Positions 18,359 through 29,125 of a stretch of DNA of 36,888 nt are shown one piece after another (the first letter of the stretch is position 1; each line of letters starts with the position of its first letter). The DNA is from Verrucomicrobiota bacterium (GTDB lineage Bacteria > Verrucomicrobiota > Verrucomicrobiia > Chthoniobacterales > UBA10450): NCBI GenBank assembly GCA_003218475.1, contig QHNR01000009.1:1-36888 (forward strand), written 5' to 3'. The translations under genes and the position numbers were made by a program. The notes below the pieces were generated by a model. That model made no database searches, was not told where the DNA came from, and saw only the letters and a program-made list of their open reading frames with translations.

Positions 18359-19111
18359 TTACTTCGGCGACGGCGAAGCTTTTGGCGCAGCCGGCGGAGT
18401 CGTTTTCGGCGCACCTTGCGGAGCAGGCGTAGGAGGCGGCTTAGCGTCCAGCAGTTCTACCTCGAAAATCAGAGTCGCATTGGGACCGATCTCCGGACTC
18501 ACGGAGCGTTCGCCATATGCAAGACTCGACGGAACGACCACCTGATATTTTGATCCGACTTTCATCAGCTGAAGCGCTTCCGTCCAGCCTTTGATGACGC
18601 CGTTGACTGGAAAGGTGGCCGGTTGCCCGCGCTTGTACGAACTGTCGAACTCAGTGCCGTCAATCAGGGTGCCGCGATAATTCACCGTCACCATGTCGGT
18701 CGGTTTGGGTTGCGCTCCAGTTCCATCTTTCTCGACTTTGTATTCTAACCCGCTGGCAGTTGTTTTTACTCCCGGTTTCTTTTTGTTCTCTTCGAGGAAC
18801 TTCGCGCCTTCGGTCTTGTTTTTCTCTCCCGCTTGCTTCTGTTTTTGTTCCATATCCTTTTCAAATTGCGCCATAACATCCTTGACTTGGTCTTGTGTTA
18901 GTTGCGGTTTACCAGCAATGGCGTCTTTGATGCCGGCGGCGAGGATGTCGGGATTAATGTCCACCTTCTGCTTGCTCAGATTAAATCCGATATTCATGCC
19001 AATGCTGTAGCTTACCTTGTCCTTCTGATCTTTGAGTTGTGGTGATTTCTCTTGCCCGAACAGTGGCAATGCAAATAAGGATGCGCTGACAATAACAATA
19101 AAATGCTTCAT
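18359..19111 (-). CDS. FKBP-type peptidyl-prolyl cis-trans isomerase (Mip/FkpA-like, exported)
   Basis: Signal peptide; GTLIDGTEFDSSYKRGQPATFPVNGVIKGWTEALQLMKVGSKYQVVVPSSLAYGERSVSPEIGPNATLIFEVELL. Confidence 0.96.
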   Translation of the reverse strand: MKHFIVIVSASLFALPLFGQEKSPQLKDQKDKVSYSIGMNIGFNLSKQKVDINPDILAAGIKDAIAGKPQLTQDQVKDVMAQFEKDMEQKQKQAGEKNKTEGAKFLEENKKKPGVKTTASGLEYKVEKDGTGAQPKPTDMVTVNYRGTLIDGTEFDSSYKRGQPATFPVNGVIKGWTEALQLMKVGSKYQVVVPSSLAYGERSVSPEIGPNATLIFEVELLDAKPPPTPAPQGAPKTTPPAAPKASPSPK

Positions 19112-19171
19112 AAGATCGTGCTTCCCGCGACGGGTTTAGTTAAATTAATCGCCGCAGAAACCCGCACGCTA

Positions 19172-20014
19172 ATGGATAAATGCCGCTCGTCAAGAAAACA
19201 GCAGCACTGGCTATTTAGACGCCATTATCTTTTGGTCCTATTGCTTATTAGCTGGACGATTGCTCTCTGGCCGCACCCATCCAGCGCAATCACTGTCCCG
19301 CATGCTGACGCGCAGAGGATCGGAAACAAAATCTGGCAAAACGAGTGCAATGGAACCATTTCCGGGCTCACCGCATGGAATCAAGGCGAAGACTTTGCGT
19401 CGCTAGGCATCGGTCATTTCATCTGGTATCCCAAGGGGCGGCGCGGCCCGTTTGAAGAAAGTTTTCCCAAAGTCGTAAGTTTCATATCGAAACGGGGCGC
19501 GAAATTGCCAACATTGCTCTTGCGTGGCGTTGAACAGCCATGTCCGTGGAACTCGCGCGCGGAGTTTTCTCGAGCGCAACACACAGTAGAAATGAACCAA
19601 TTACGCCAGTTTCTCGTCGATACTATCGATCTTCAGGCTGAATTCCTTATTGCCCGGTTGGAGGGGGCGGTGCCTAAAATGCTCGCCGAAGCGGCGCCGG
19701 CCGATCGAGCCAACGTACAGCAGCAGTTCGAGCGGCTGGCGAGAACTCCACATGGGTGCTACGCCCTTGTCGATTATGTAAACTTTAAAGGCGAAGGCGT
19801 TCTCCACACGGAGCGTTATCAAGGTCAGGGGTGGGGCTTGCTGCAGGTCCTCGAAACCATGCACGGTACCTCTGACGCTGCTGCGGTAGATGAATTCTCG
19901 AGTGCGGCGAAAGCGATATTGAACCGACGCGTGCATAACGCTCCGGCCGAACGACGTGAATCACGATGGCTTACGGGTTGGATTCGGCGTGTGAACAGCT
20001 ACAGTGGCGGCTAA
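19172..20014 (+). CDS. Conserved hypothetical exported protein, possible lysozyme/transglycosylase-like fold
   Basis: ISGLTAWNQGEDFASLGIGHFIWYPKG...PFEESFP; GIGH context resembles GH24-type lysozyme; directly upstream of an L,D-transpeptidase. Confidence 0.6.
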   Translation: MDKCRSSRKQQHWLFRRHYLLVLLLISWTIALWPHPSSAITVPHADAQRIGNKIWQNECNGTISGLTAWNQGEDFASLGIGHFIWYPKGRRGPFEESFPKVVSFISKRGAKLPTLLLRGVEQPCPWNSRAEFSRAQHTVEMNQLRQFLVDTIDLQAEFLIARLEGAVPKMLAEAAPADRANVQQQFERLARTPHGCYALVDYVNFKGEGVLHTERYQGQGWGLLQVLETMHGTSDAAAVDEFSSAAKAILNRRVHNAPAERRESRWLTGWIRRVNSYSGG

Positions 20015-20016
20015 TT

Positions 20017-20640
20017 ATGCGCGCAACAATTCGCATACTGTTTTCGGCGCTTTTACTGGCTGGTATTACCGGTTCAATGAACGGTCAGTTTCGTCTCTTT
20101 GGACCAAGACAACCAAAACCGACGCCACCACCAGTGCGCAAAGCTTCGGAGTACTTTTCCAGACAGGCACCGTTAAAGGTGAACCAATCTTTGCTGAAGC
20201 AGGCGACGCCGGATAACACGCATATCGTCGTTTCGATTCCAAAACAGCGCGCTTCCCTCATGATTGGCGAGCGAATCGTGGCTGACGGTCCAATCTCATC
20301 TGGCAGGCGCGGACACGAATCGCCCATGGGCCATTTGCATGTGCTTGAGAAAGATCCAAATCATCATTCCAATCTCTACGGCGATTTTGTGGATAGTTCA
20401 GGCCGTATCGTCCGCGCGGGTGTCAGCGCCCGCGTCGATTCGGCCCCGAGCGGCACGCATTTCGAGGGCGCGCCGATGAGATGGTTCCTGCGTTTGACAG
20501 AAGAGGGCGTAGGCATGCACGTTGGAATTTTGCCCGGCTATCCCGCTTCGCATGGCTGCATCCGCCAGTCCGCCGATGGCGCAAAATTATTCTACGATTA
20601 CGTGAAAGTCGGCACGATGGTGGACGTGGGTGACTACTAA
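20017..20640 (+). CDS. L,D-transpeptidase (YkuD domain)
   Basis: IVVSIPKQRASLMIGERIV, SSGRRGHESPMGHLHV, HVGILPGYPASHGCIRQ. Confidence 0.9.
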   Translation: MRATIRILFSALLLAGITGSMNGQFRLFGPRQPKPTPPPVRKASEYFSRQAPLKVNQSLLKQATPDNTHIVVSIPKQRASLMIGERIVADGPISSGRRGHESPMGHLHVLEKDPNHHSNLYGDFVDSSGRIVRAGVSARVDSAPSGTHFEGAPMRWFLRLTEEGVGMHVGILPGYPASHGCIRQSADGAKLFYDYVKVGTMVDVGDY

Positions 20641-20654
20641 CATGACAAGAGCAG

Positions 20655-21893
20655 TTAGGTCGGAGCAAGAATCTTCCGCCGCAAGAGATCGAGCGCGGAT
20701 TGGGCTGCTAGTTGCTTAAAGGTCTCGCGATCAGTTGAGAAAAAGAACTTTTTCGCGATCGTTTCCGACTCGGCTGAAGCCAAACCGACGTAAACAGTTC
20801 CAACTGGTTTTTCCGCCGAACCGCCGGTTGGCCCGGCGATTCCAGTCGTTGCAAGAGCATAGTCGGACCCTGCACAGACGCGGACGTGTTCGGCGAGCGA
20901 GCGCGCGACAGGTTCGCTCACCGCGCCATGCTTCTCAATCAGATTTCGATCGACGTTCAACATGCCAATTTTGGCCCGATTCGCGTAACAAACGTAACCA
21001 GCGACAAAAATCTGCGACGCGCCCGGCACATTCGTAACGCGGTGCGCAATCAACCCGCCCGTGCACGATTCTGCGGTTGCCAATGTTTGATTGCGCTTTG
21101 TGAGCAGTCTGACGACGACTTCCTCCAAGGTTTCATCCGCTGTAGAAAAAATCGAAAATCCCAGTGCTGATCTGATGATGGCCTCGGCCTGTTGAATCGG
21201 TTCCGGTTTTCCTATAGTGCGCAAATCCACTTCTCCGGGACGCGCACAGTAGCCGAGTTCAATCCCTGGAATCGCCAGAACTTTTTCGCCTATCGCTTCT
21301 TCGACACTCGACTCGCCCATCCCAGCGATCTTATAGATCCGTTGTTCGATCGCGGAACTTGGCGCTAAAAAGCGCAAGATCGGAATAACGTATTTCCGAA
21401 ACATCGGCTGAAGCTCGCGCGGCGGCCCCGGCAAAACAAAAAGGTGCGGCGACGAAATGCGCGGGTTGATATTCGCCTTCAGATAAAATCCCGGTGCGCT
21501 TCCGTTTTCATTTGGGAGCACCTGCGCGCCGGACGGAACATCGGCCTGACGGGCAATGCCGGCTGCCCATTTAATTCCGCGCAGTCGAAGTCGTTGGCGC
21601 AGCGACTCCAGCAACTCCGGATGCTGACGCAACTCTAAGCCAAGTAAATCAGCGACGGTCTCCCGCGTGATATCGTCGCTGGTCGGACCAAGGCCACCGG
21701 TGACAAAAAGCATTTCATACCCCGGAAGTAATTCCGCCAACGTGCGTCCAATCGCGTCGGTATCAGGGACCGTGCGCCGCTCTTCGATCCGAAGCCCCAA
21801 CGGAAAAATCTCGCGCGCAATGAACGCAAGATGCGCGTCCTGCACGTCGCCCAGCAAAAGCTCGGTGCCGGTGTTAATAAGGCCAGCGCGCAT
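20655..21893 (-). CDS. cinA: CinA-family nicotinamide-nucleotide amidohydrolase / competence-damage protein
   Basis: AGLINTGTELLLGDVQDAHLAFIARE, TGGLGPTSDDITRE, ATAESCTGGLIAHRVTNVPGAS. Confidence 0.95.
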   Translation of the reverse strand: MRAGLINTGTELLLGDVQDAHLAFIAREIFPLGLRIEERRTVPDTDAIGRTLAELLPGYEMLFVTGGLGPTSDDITRETVADLLGLELRQHPELLESLRQRLRLRGIKWAAGIARQADVPSGAQVLPNENGSAPGFYLKANINPRISSPHLFVLPGPPRELQPMFRKYVIPILRFLAPSSAIEQRIYKIAGMGESSVEEAIGEKVLAIPGIELGYCARPGEVDLRTIGKPEPIQQAEAIIRSALGFSIFSTADETLEEVVVRLLTKRNQTLATAESCTGGLIAHRVTNVPGASQIFVAGYVCYANRAKIGMLNVDRNLIEKHGAVSEPVARSLAEHVRVCAGSDYALATTGIAGPTGGSAEKPVGTVYVGLASAESETIAKKFFFSTDRETFKQLAAQSALDLLRRKILAPT

Positions 21894-21904
21894 CAGGGAA
21901 CTCA

Positions 21905-21990
21905 CAATCAACGCTCAACGTTCAACGCCCAACACTCAACGCCCAATTGCTTTTGAATTGAACGTTCAGAGTTGAACGTTCGACGTTTGC
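21905..21990. repeat. AACG(C/T)TCAACG-type degenerate inverted repeat
   Basis: caacgctcaacgttcaacgcccaacactcaacgccc ... ttgaacgttcagagttgaacgttcgacgttt. Confidence 0.7.
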
Positions 21991-21999
21991 CCGCAATTT

Positions 22000-23280
22000 T
22001 TACGCGGCCGTCTTATCCTGTTTCTTGCGAATCAGTGGAAGCTTTCTGCCCTCGACGACCGCACGATTGATTGTGACTTCGGCGATGTCTTCGCGACTCG
22101 GCACATCATACATGATGTCGAGCATGATGCGCTCCAGCATCGATCGCAACGCGCGCGCGCCGGTCCCTTTTGTGACTGCCTGCGCCGCCAGCGCGCGCAA
22201 CGCATCTTTCGTAACAGACAAACGCACGCCTTCCATTGAGAAGAGCTTCGTGTATTGCTTCACCATTGCGTTCTTTGTATCGGTCAGAATCGCGACCATC
22301 TCGTCTTCGGTAAGGGCGTCGAGGGAACTGACCACCGGTAGTCGTCCAATGAATTCGGGAATCATTCCAAAAGCGAGCAAGTCTTCTGGTTCCACGTGGC
22401 GAATAGCTTGCTTTCGCAAAGCTTCTTCCACTTCCAGGGTCGGGCTGCCAAAGCCCATCACCTTTTGGCCGATGCGTTTTTGAATGATTTTGTCGAGCCC
22501 GATAAACGCACCCCCGCAAATGAAAAGAATCTTCTCAGTATTAACCTGGATGTATTCCTGATGCGGATGCTTGCGGCCGCCCTGCGGCGGAACGTTGCAC
22601 ATACTGCCCTCCAAAATTTTCAAAAGCGCCTGCTGTACTCCTTCGCCGGAGACATCCCGCGTGATGCTCACGTTATCGGTTTTGCGGCCGATCTTATCGA
22701 TTTCGTCAATGTAAACGATGCCGATCTCGGCTCGTTTCACATCGTAATCGGCATTTTGGAGCAGTCGCAGAATAATGTTTTCGACGTCTTCGCCGACGTA
22801 CCCGGCTTCGGTCAATGTCGTTGCGTCCGCGATGCAGAACGGCACATCAAGGATCCTGGCCAGTGTCTTGGCCAGCAAAGTTTTGCCGGAACCAGTCGGT
22901 CCGATGAGCAAAATGTTGCTCTTCTCAATTTCAACGTCAGCAAGTGGGTCGGGCTGAAATGCTGCGGATGCATCGGTGGGTGCCGCGGTTTGCAGGACCC
23001 GCTTGTAGTGATTGTGGACTGCCACAGACAACGTCTTCTTAGCGACGTCCTGGCCGATCACATATTGATCAAGGGCACGCCGGATTTCTGCAGGTTTCGG
23101 CACCCGGATGTTGGAGGACTGACGCCGAGCGTCCTCATTGAGCTCCTTATCGAGAATGCTCTTGCAAACGTTGATGCAGCTATCGCAGATATAAACGCCA
23201 GGACCAGCGATCAGCTTGCGTACTTCGGCATGGCTCTTGCCGCAGAAAGAGCACATGGTCAGGTTAGAAGCGCGGGCCAT
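22000..23280 (-). CDS. clpX: ATP-dependent Clp protease ATP-binding subunit ClpX
   Basis: N-terminal [27 protein letters not shown] zinc finger; [18 protein letters not shown]. Confidence 0.98.
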   Translation of the reverse strand: MARASNLTMCSFCGKSHAEVRKLIAGPGVYICDSCINVCKSILDKELNEDARRQSSNIRVPKPAEIRRALDQYVIGQDVAKKTLSVAVHNHYKRVLQTAAPTDASAAFQPDPLADVEIEKSNILLIGPTGSGKTLLAKTLARILDVPFCIADATTLTEAGYVGEDVENIILRLLQNADYDVKRAEIGIVYIDEIDKIGRKTDNVSITRDVSGEGVQQALLKILEGSMCNVPPQGGRKHPHQEYIQVNTEKILFICGGAFIGLDKIIQKRIGQKVMGFGSPTLEVEEALRKQAIRHVEPEDLLAFGMIPEFIGRLPVVSSLDALTEDEMVAILTDTKNAMVKQYTKLFSMEGVRLSVTKDALRALAAQAVTKGTGARALRSMLERIMLDIMYDVPSREDIAEVTINRAVVEGRKLPLIRKKQDKTAA

Positions 23281-23303
23281 ATTGGTTTTTCAAAAAGACG
23301 CTG

Positions 23304-24005
23304 TTAACCCGACACTTTGCGCGGTAATGCCACTTCCGCGATTTCTACCGACCGGTCACCCGATGGCGGCCGCGCGCCGTCCAGCAACTTAATTTCCTTT
23401 CGGGATTTAATCACTTCGTCCACCAAGCCGTATGCCTTCGCCTCTTCTGCGGACATATAATAATCGCGGTCTGAATCGACCCGGACTTGCTCCTCAGATT
23501 TGCCGGTGTGCTGCGCGATGATTCGGATAAGGCGTTTCTTCAGCTTGAACATATAATCAACCTGGCGTTCCACGTCGCTCGCCGCGCCCTGCGCGCCGCC
23601 GGAAACCTGATGGATCATGATGTCGGAATTCGGTAGCGCAAAACGTTTGCCCTTCGTGCCGGAACAAAGAAGGACCGCTGCCATGCTGGCGGCCATTCCG
23701 AGGCAATAGGTTGTCACGTCGCACGTGAGAAACTGCATCGTGTCGTAGACGGCCAGTCCTGCAGTGACCGAACCACCGGGCGAATTGATATAGATGTTGA
23801 TGTCCTTTTTCGAGTCTTCCATTTGCAGGAAGAGCAACTGCGCAATGACGAGATTGGCGATGTGATCGTCCATCGGCGTTCCAATGAAAACGATCCGATC
23901 CTTGAGTAGCCGCGAGTAGATATCGTAGCTGCGCTCGCCACGGCCAGTCTGCTCCACGACCATCGGAACCAGGACCTGCGAGAGATTTTCGCTCGATACA
24001 CTCAT
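23304..24005 (-). CDS. clpP: ATP-dependent Clp protease proteolytic subunit ClpP
   Basis: [56 protein letters not shown]. Confidence 0.97.
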   Translation of the reverse strand: MSVSSENLSQVLVPMVVEQTGRGERSYDIYSRLLKDRIVFIGTPMDDHIANLVIAQLLFLQMEDSKKDINIYINSPGGSVTAGLAVYDTMQFLTCDVTTYCLGMAASMAAVLLCSGTKGKRFALPNSDIMIHQVSGGAQGAASDVERQVDYMFKLKKRLIRIIAQHTGKSEEQVRVDSDRDYYMSAEEAKAYGLVDEVIKSRKEIKLLDGARPPSGDRSVEIAEVALPRKVSG

Positions 24006-24031
24006 GATTTTCCTTCTTTAACAGCGGGTTG

Positions 24032-25339
24032 TTACGCTTCTTCGACGCTAACATTCGCCTTCAGGAAATCAAGAGTCTTGCCCAGCAGAATCTGTTCAGC
24101 AATGTCATCCAACGCATCTTTTTGCTGTAACTCCTTGCGCATTTTGTCGGGTGAAATGTCGTAACGTGCCGCCTCCTGCCTGATGCGAACGTCGACATCT
24201 TCTTTCGTTACCTGAATTTTTTCGCGCTCAGCAATGCGATGCAGAATGAAATTTGTCTTCAAGCGGTTGACCGCCAGGCCGGCGGCACCGTCGATCAGCT
24301 CTTTTTCCTTTTGCTTCAGCATCTCATCAGTAACACCGCGCTCGCGATTCCGTTGCACTAGTTCGGCGAGCGCACGCCGCGTCTCATTTTGCAGGAGCGC
24401 CGGAGGCAACTCGAACTGAATATGATCATGCAAATATTTTACGATCTGTGATTCGCTGGCGCGCTCGGCATCATGCTGTTTCGCATGCTCGATATCGTGC
24501 TCGATCATCTGGCGAACATCGGCAAGGGTCTTCCCGGGAACCAGTTTGGCCGCTAAGGCATCATCGACGACTGGTAAAACCTTCTCCTTGATCTCACGCA
24601 AAGTAACCGCGTAATCCGCTTTCTTACCCGCCAATTCTTTGACCGCAAAATCGTCTGGGAAATGGACGATCACGAGGCGCGTCTCGTCGGCCTTTTGTCC
24701 GACTAACTGCTCACAAAATTTCGGCAGAAAATTGTCAACCGCGAGATGCAGCCAGAATTTCTTTCCGCCTTGCAAATTCTTGCTGGCCTGCGGCGCAACT
24801 TCGCTGATCGGCTTGCTATCCACCGAACCTTCAAAATCAAGCACCGCAAAATCGCCCATTTGCAATCCGCGGCCCGGCACATCCACAAAATCAGCTGATT
24901 GATCACGCAAACGCTCCAGCGCCGCGTCGACTTCGGCATCAGAAACTTTTGTATCCGGCGCTTGCACCGGAATGTTCTTGTAATCCGGCAATTCGAATTC
25001 CGGTGCCGTGACCACGGTAGCGCGGAAGCGCATCGATTTGTCCTCGCCGAACTGGACGTCTTCGATGTTCGTCAATGAAGCCACGTGCAACTGCTGCTGT
25101 TCGATTGCTTCGTGATAACCTTTCGAGACGAGTTTTTTGGTGAGCTCCTCCTGAATTTCCTTGCGAAATCTTTTGTCGATGACGGCGCGCGGCGCTTTGC
25201 CGGGCCGATAACCCGGAATCTTGGCGAATCGAGCAAAGCTGATTGCAATGGCGTCCCACTCCTTCGTCACTTCTTCAGGGGGCAATTCAATCTGCAGCTT
25301 CGAGATGAAGCCGGGCTGTTTTTCCACTTCAACCTTCAT
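24032..25339 (-). CDS. tig: Trigger factor
   Basis: MKVEVEKQPGFISKLQIELPPEEVTKEWDAIAISFARFAKIPGYRPGKAPRAVIDKRF; start at ATG 25339 because the upstream ORF extension is repeat-derived. Confidence 0.94.
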   Translation of the reverse strand: MKVEVEKQPGFISKLQIELPPEEVTKEWDAIAISFARFAKIPGYRPGKAPRAVIDKRFRKEIQEELTKKLVSKGYHEAIEQQQLHVASLTNIEDVQFGEDKSMRFRATVVTAPEFELPDYKNIPVQAPDTKVSDAEVDAALERLRDQSADFVDVPGRGLQMGDFAVLDFEGSVDSKPISEVAPQASKNLQGGKKFWLHLAVDNFLPKFCEQLVGQKADETRLVIVHFPDDFAVKELAGKKADYAVTLREIKEKVLPVVDDALAAKLVPGKTLADVRQMIEHDIEHAKQHDAERASESQIVKYLHDHIQFELPPALLQNETRRALAELVQRNRERGVTDEMLKQKEKELIDGAAGLAVNRLKTNFILHRIAEREKIQVTKEDVDVRIRQEAARYDISPDKMRKELQQKDALDDIAEQILLGKTLDFLKANVSVEEA

Positions 25340-25380
25340 TGTGAGACCACTGTAAAGGCGCTGTGTAACTGCGCAAAGTC

Positions 25381-25504
25381 CTGGGGAGCACAAGGCTGCC
25401 AGCCAGTTCAGCTCGGCAGCTTGCTGAGATGCAGAGCTCATTCGCGCGGAGGGACGTTTTCGAATGTTGCCGGCAACTACAGGCCAGCGGCCTGAGCTCC
25501 CTAG
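25381..25504. repeat. CTGGGGAGC-family multi-hairpin element (degenerate copy)
   Basis: CTGGGGAGCACAAGGCTGCCAGCC...CTCGGCAGCTTGCTGAG...GTTGCCGGCAACTACAGGCCAGCGGCCTGAGCTCCCTAG; homologue of 33668-33805. Confidence 0.85.
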
Positions 25505-26739
25505 CGATGGACACGCTCTCCCTTGACGTAGACGGAATGCGTCTGCGGAATTCCAAACCAGTACGCCAACTCGCGGTAATCTTCGCAATCGAAGATCGAG
25601 AAGTTAGCAAGCTTGCCTCGTTCGAGCGACCCGATCTTGCCGCCGCGATTGAGACTGTAAGCCGCATTAATTGTGGATGCCGTGATTGCCTCCGCGGGCG
25701 ACATTTTCATCCGCGTACACGCAATCGACAAAATCATCGGCATGCTCGGAGTCGGCGACGAACCGGGATTGAAATCTGTCGCGAGCACAACGGCAAGGCC
25801 TGCGTCGAGCATTTCGCGTGCGTGAGGGTATGCTGTCGATCCGAGCGCGTAAACAGAACCCGGCAGTAGCACTGGTTGCACGCCGGCGGATTTCATTGCC
25901 GCAATTCCCCGCTCGTCTGTTTTCTCCAAATGATCCGCCGTAGTCGCTTTCAATTCAGCGGCAAGTTGCGCCGCGCCGGAATTGCTGAGTTGATCCGCAT
26001 GAATTCGCAGCCCTAGTCCGAGCTGCCTTGCCGCCGTCAAAATTCCTCTCGATTGCTCAATGGTGAAATAACCATGCTCGCAAAACACGTCGCAAAATTC
26101 GGCCAGCTTTTCCTTTGACATCCGCGGCAACATCTCATCAATCAGAAGATCGATGTATTCATTGACGTCCAGTTCGCGCGGCACCGCGTGCGCACCAAGA
26201 AACGTCGGGACAATTTCCAGCGGCTTTTCTTCATTGAGTCGCTGCATCACCCGCAAGATTTTCAATTCATCTTCGACCGTCAATCCGTACCCAGATTTTG
26301 CTTCGATGGTTGTCGTTCCACAGCGCAGAAACCATTCCGCGTGTGTCTGTGCTTGATTGAAAAGTTCTTCGCTACTAGCGGCGCGCGTTTTTTCCACAGT
26401 TGACCAAATTCCGCCGCCCGCCTTGGCGATTTGTTCGTAAGTCTCGCCGCGGGCGCGGCGCTCAAAATCATCGAGACGATTTCCGGCAAAAATCAAGTGT
26501 GTATGCGCATCGACAAATCCTGGCAGGACAACACGACCGTCGGCATCGATGATCTCCACATCGCGTGCGTTCTTCGCGACCTCCTCGCTTGAACCAAGGA
26601 TTTCGATCTTCCCTTCACGAATTAGCATTCCGCCATCGCGGATAATCGCCAACTCAGACATCTCAGCACCGACGCGCGGCCGCTTCGGTCCCGCCAGCGT
26701 GATCAATTGCGAAGCGTGAAGAACAACGAGTGACTTCAC
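25501..26739 (-). CDS. hutI: Imidazolonepropionase
   Basis: [64 protein letters not shown]. Confidence 0.97.
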   Translation of the reverse strand: MKSLVVLHASQLITLAGPKRPRVGAEMSELAIIRDGGMLIREGKIEILGSSEEVAKNARDVEIIDADGRVVLPGFVDAHTHLIFAGNRLDDFERRARGETYEQIAKAGGGIWSTVEKTRAASSEELFNQAQTHAEWFLRCGTTTIEAKSGYGLTVEDELKILRVMQRLNEEKPLEIVPTFLGAHAVPRELDVNEYIDLLIDEMLPRMSKEKLAEFCDVFCEHGYFTIEQSRGILTAARQLGLGLRIHADQLSNSGAAQLAAELKATTADHLEKTDERGIAAMKSAGVQPVLLPGSVYALGSTAYPHAREMLDAGLAVVLATDFNPGSSPTPSMPMILSIACTRMKMSPAEAITASTINAAYSLNRGGKIGSLERGKLANFSIFDCEDYRELAYWFGIPQTHSVYVKGERVHR

Positions 26740-28430
26740 GATTTGCTTAGCTTGCCTTCGACTACCCCAATGATGGTCTTCAACTGCGCCTCCGAATCGG
26801 CACCGGTTTTTCGCACCTTTTCAAGGAGCGCCGATTTGAATTTTTCGTCTTTCAACTGCCCGATATTGATTCGCACGTTCAACGCGGCTCCTTCAATGCA
26901 GGCCCGCGTAGCCAGCGCGCCGACGCCTACATCTGAAATAGAAGCCGGATTTCCTTTGTCCGCCATCTCGGAGAGTAGTTCGTAGGACTTGGATGCCGTC
27001 TCCATTACCTTTAACGGAACCTCCGCGGCATATTTCGTCGCCTCTTCAATCGCTCTCGAACGTACTGCCTTTTCTTCTGCCGATTCTTTTGGCAGCGCGA
27101 ACGCATCCATTACTTTGTTGAATGCGGCCGTATCTTCATCCACAAGCGACAGCAATTCGTCCTTGAGTTGCTGGGCCTTGACCGCCCAATCGCTGAAATA
27201 CTCCAGCTTGTCGTCCCAGCCACGTTTCCCGGCGGAAAGATTCGCCACCATCCCACCCAGCGACGCACCTAACGCGCCCATCAACGCTGCTACGGAACCA
27301 CCACCCGGCGCAGGCGAATCGCTCAATGTTTCATTACAAAACTCTCGCAGATTCATTTTGACCAGGGACGGCTTTTGCTCAGTAGATTCGATCTTCAATT
27401 CAATCACCTTTTCTTTTGGGTCGAAAGGTTTCAGTTCGCTCAGGCCCATTGAGCGAATCGCGATGTCGATCAATTCTTCCTCTGAAGCGCCCTCAGACCA
27501 TCGCTGTTTGCGAAGAAAATGACGACCGGCATCGACGAGACATTTTTTTGGAACCATGCCCACAATCTCCGAGCCGGTTACACGCAACCCGCGATTGGAC
27601 GCCGCTTCTACACAAGCATCGAACGCAACGTGCAACGGCGTCTCCTCGATGTTGGTCAGATTCATCGAGACTTGCGCGATCCCGTATTCTTTCACGAACC
27701 AGCCGATAGCCTTCACGTGTTTCAACGTTCCGGGAATCCGAACCGGTTCGCCGTTTGAATCCAGAACCGGTTTGCCAGAAGGCGTGCCGTCTTCGGTCTT
27801 TACTCTCCCCTGCTCTCGGACATCAAACGCAACCGAGGTCGCGCGCCGCACCGATTTCGTGTTCAGGTTCACATTGTAAGCCACCAAAAAGTCGCGGACG
27901 CCAATCACCGTCGCGCCAGCTTTCTCGTTGAAAACGGCTGGCCCGAAATCTGGTTTCCATTCAGGCTGTTTAATTTTCTGAAAAAAACCTTCGTATTCCC
28001 CAGAGCGAATAACCGAAAGGTTCGAACGTGATTTATGTTTCGCTGCTTTTTCGTAGAGATAGACCGGAATCTTCAATTCCTCGCCAACACGTTTTCCAAG
28101 GTGATTTGCGCAATCGATTGCTTCTTCCCAGCTGACGTTGCTCACTGGAATGAACGGGCAAACATCGGTCGCGCCCATGCGGGGATGCGCGCCTTTTTGT
28201 TTGCGCATGTCGATCAACTCCGCGGCTTTTTTGATCGCGCGAAACGCCGCTTCCACCGCGGCGTCAGGAGGGCCGACAAAAGTCACCACCGTCCGATTCG
28301 TGCTTGCCCCAGGATCGACATCGAGCAACGACACGCTGTCAATCGTTTTAATCGCATCGGTGATCTGATGAATAACGCTTTCATCTCGCCCTTCAGAGAA
28401 ATTCGGGACGCACTCGATCAGTTTTTGCAT
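26736..28430 (-). CDS. ftcD: Fused glutamate formimidoyltransferase / formimidotetrahydrofolate cyclodeaminase
   Basis: [22 protein letters not shown] start; C-terminal [36 protein letters not shown] cyclodeaminase domain. Confidence 0.95.
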   Translation of the reverse strand: MQKLIECVPNFSEGRDESVIHQITDAIKTIDSVSLLDVDPGASTNRTVVTFVGPPDAAVEAAFRAIKKAAELIDMRKQKGAHPRMGATDVCPFIPVSNVSWEEAIDCANHLGKRVGEELKIPVYLYEKAAKHKSRSNLSVIRSGEYEGFFQKIKQPEWKPDFGPAVFNEKAGATVIGVRDFLVAYNVNLNTKSVRRATSVAFDVREQGRVKTEDGTPSGKPVLDSNGEPVRIPGTLKHVKAIGWFVKEYGIAQVSMNLTNIEETPLHVAFDACVEAASNRGLRVTGSEIVGMVPKKCLVDAGRHFLRKQRWSEGASEEELIDIAIRSMGLSELKPFDPKEKVIELKIESTEQKPSLVKMNLREFCNETLSDSPAPGGGSVAALMGALGASLGGMVANLSAGKRGWDDKLEYFSDWAVKAQQLKDELLSLVDEDTAAFNKVMDAFALPKESAEEKAVRSRAIEEATKYAAEVPLKVMETASKSYELLSEMADKGNPASISDVGVGALATRACIEGAALNVRINIGQLKDEKFKSALLEKVRKTGADSEAQLKTIIGVVEGKLSKS

Positions 28431-28535
28431 AGGTCCGACAGGATTCACGCGATTAGCAGGACTGCAAGAGCAGAGCCATCTCAGTTGGCTCATAATCAGT
28501 CTTGAAACAGTCTAATTTTTGTCCATAGTTGGATT

Positions 28536-28775
28536 ATGCCTACGGTATCAATCAGCGAAGCAAAGCAACGCTTGGGCGAGATTGCCGACCGCGCTATTGA
28601 AGGCGAGCACGTCGTGATTATCAGAAAATCGAAGCTGCTCGTGCTGAAACCGCTCGAGTTACCTGAGCCCGTGCCAATGCGGCCGCCTGGATATTTCCAC
28701 GACTGTTACGACGAGGAGGCAACTCAAGAATCCAATAAGCTCGCTGCCCGATCAGTCCGCAAAATTGTGAAGTGA
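28536..28775 (+). CDS. Phd/YefM-type antitoxin
   Basis: MPTVSISEAKQRLGEIADRAIEGEHVVIIRKSKLLVLKPLE. Confidence 0.85.
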   Translation: MPTVSISEAKQRLGEIADRAIEGEHVVIIRKSKLLVLKPLELPEPVPMRPPGYFHDCYDEEATQESNKLAARSVRKIVK

Positions 28776-29104
28776 GGCAGTGGGAAATATATCTTTTTCC
28801 TTTTCGGGAAGAGCGGCCGCATCCGGCAGTCATCATTTCCAATGAAGAACGTTGCGTAAACCACGACCTCGAATACGTAAATGCACTCATCTGCACCTCG
28901 GCCAGGCTCAATCGCGAGGCGAAAAAGCACGAAGTGGTTCTGAATGCCGCCGATGGCTTGGACTGGAAAACCGCTGTTCGCTGCGACGTGGTCTATCTCC
29001 TGCCGAAAGGTGAGTTTCGAGAGCTCCGCGGAAAAGTGAGCCCGCAACGTCGGGTCGCCATCGCGCGAAAAATTGCCGAAACTCTTCGACTGCCGATGGG
29101 GTAG
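28772..29104 (+). CDS. PemK/MazF-like toxin
   Basis: GTG start overlapping antitoxin stop (GTGA); WEIYLFPFREERPHPAVIISNEERC...VRCDVVYLLPKGEFRELRGKVSPQRRVAIARKI. Confidence 0.75.
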   Translation: MRQWEIYLFPFREERPHPAVIISNEERCVNHDLEYVNALICTSARLNREAKKHEVVLNAADGLDWKTAVRCDVVYLLPKGEFRELRGKVSPQRRVAIARKIAETLRLPMG

Positions 29105-29125
29105 CAACGAGCTTTACTTTAGTGC

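Noticed and set aside
25340-25588. 83-aa N-terminal extension of trigger factor
   Set aside because: Encoded by repeat sequence and overlaps the hutI 3' end; Tig starts at MKVEVEK (25339).
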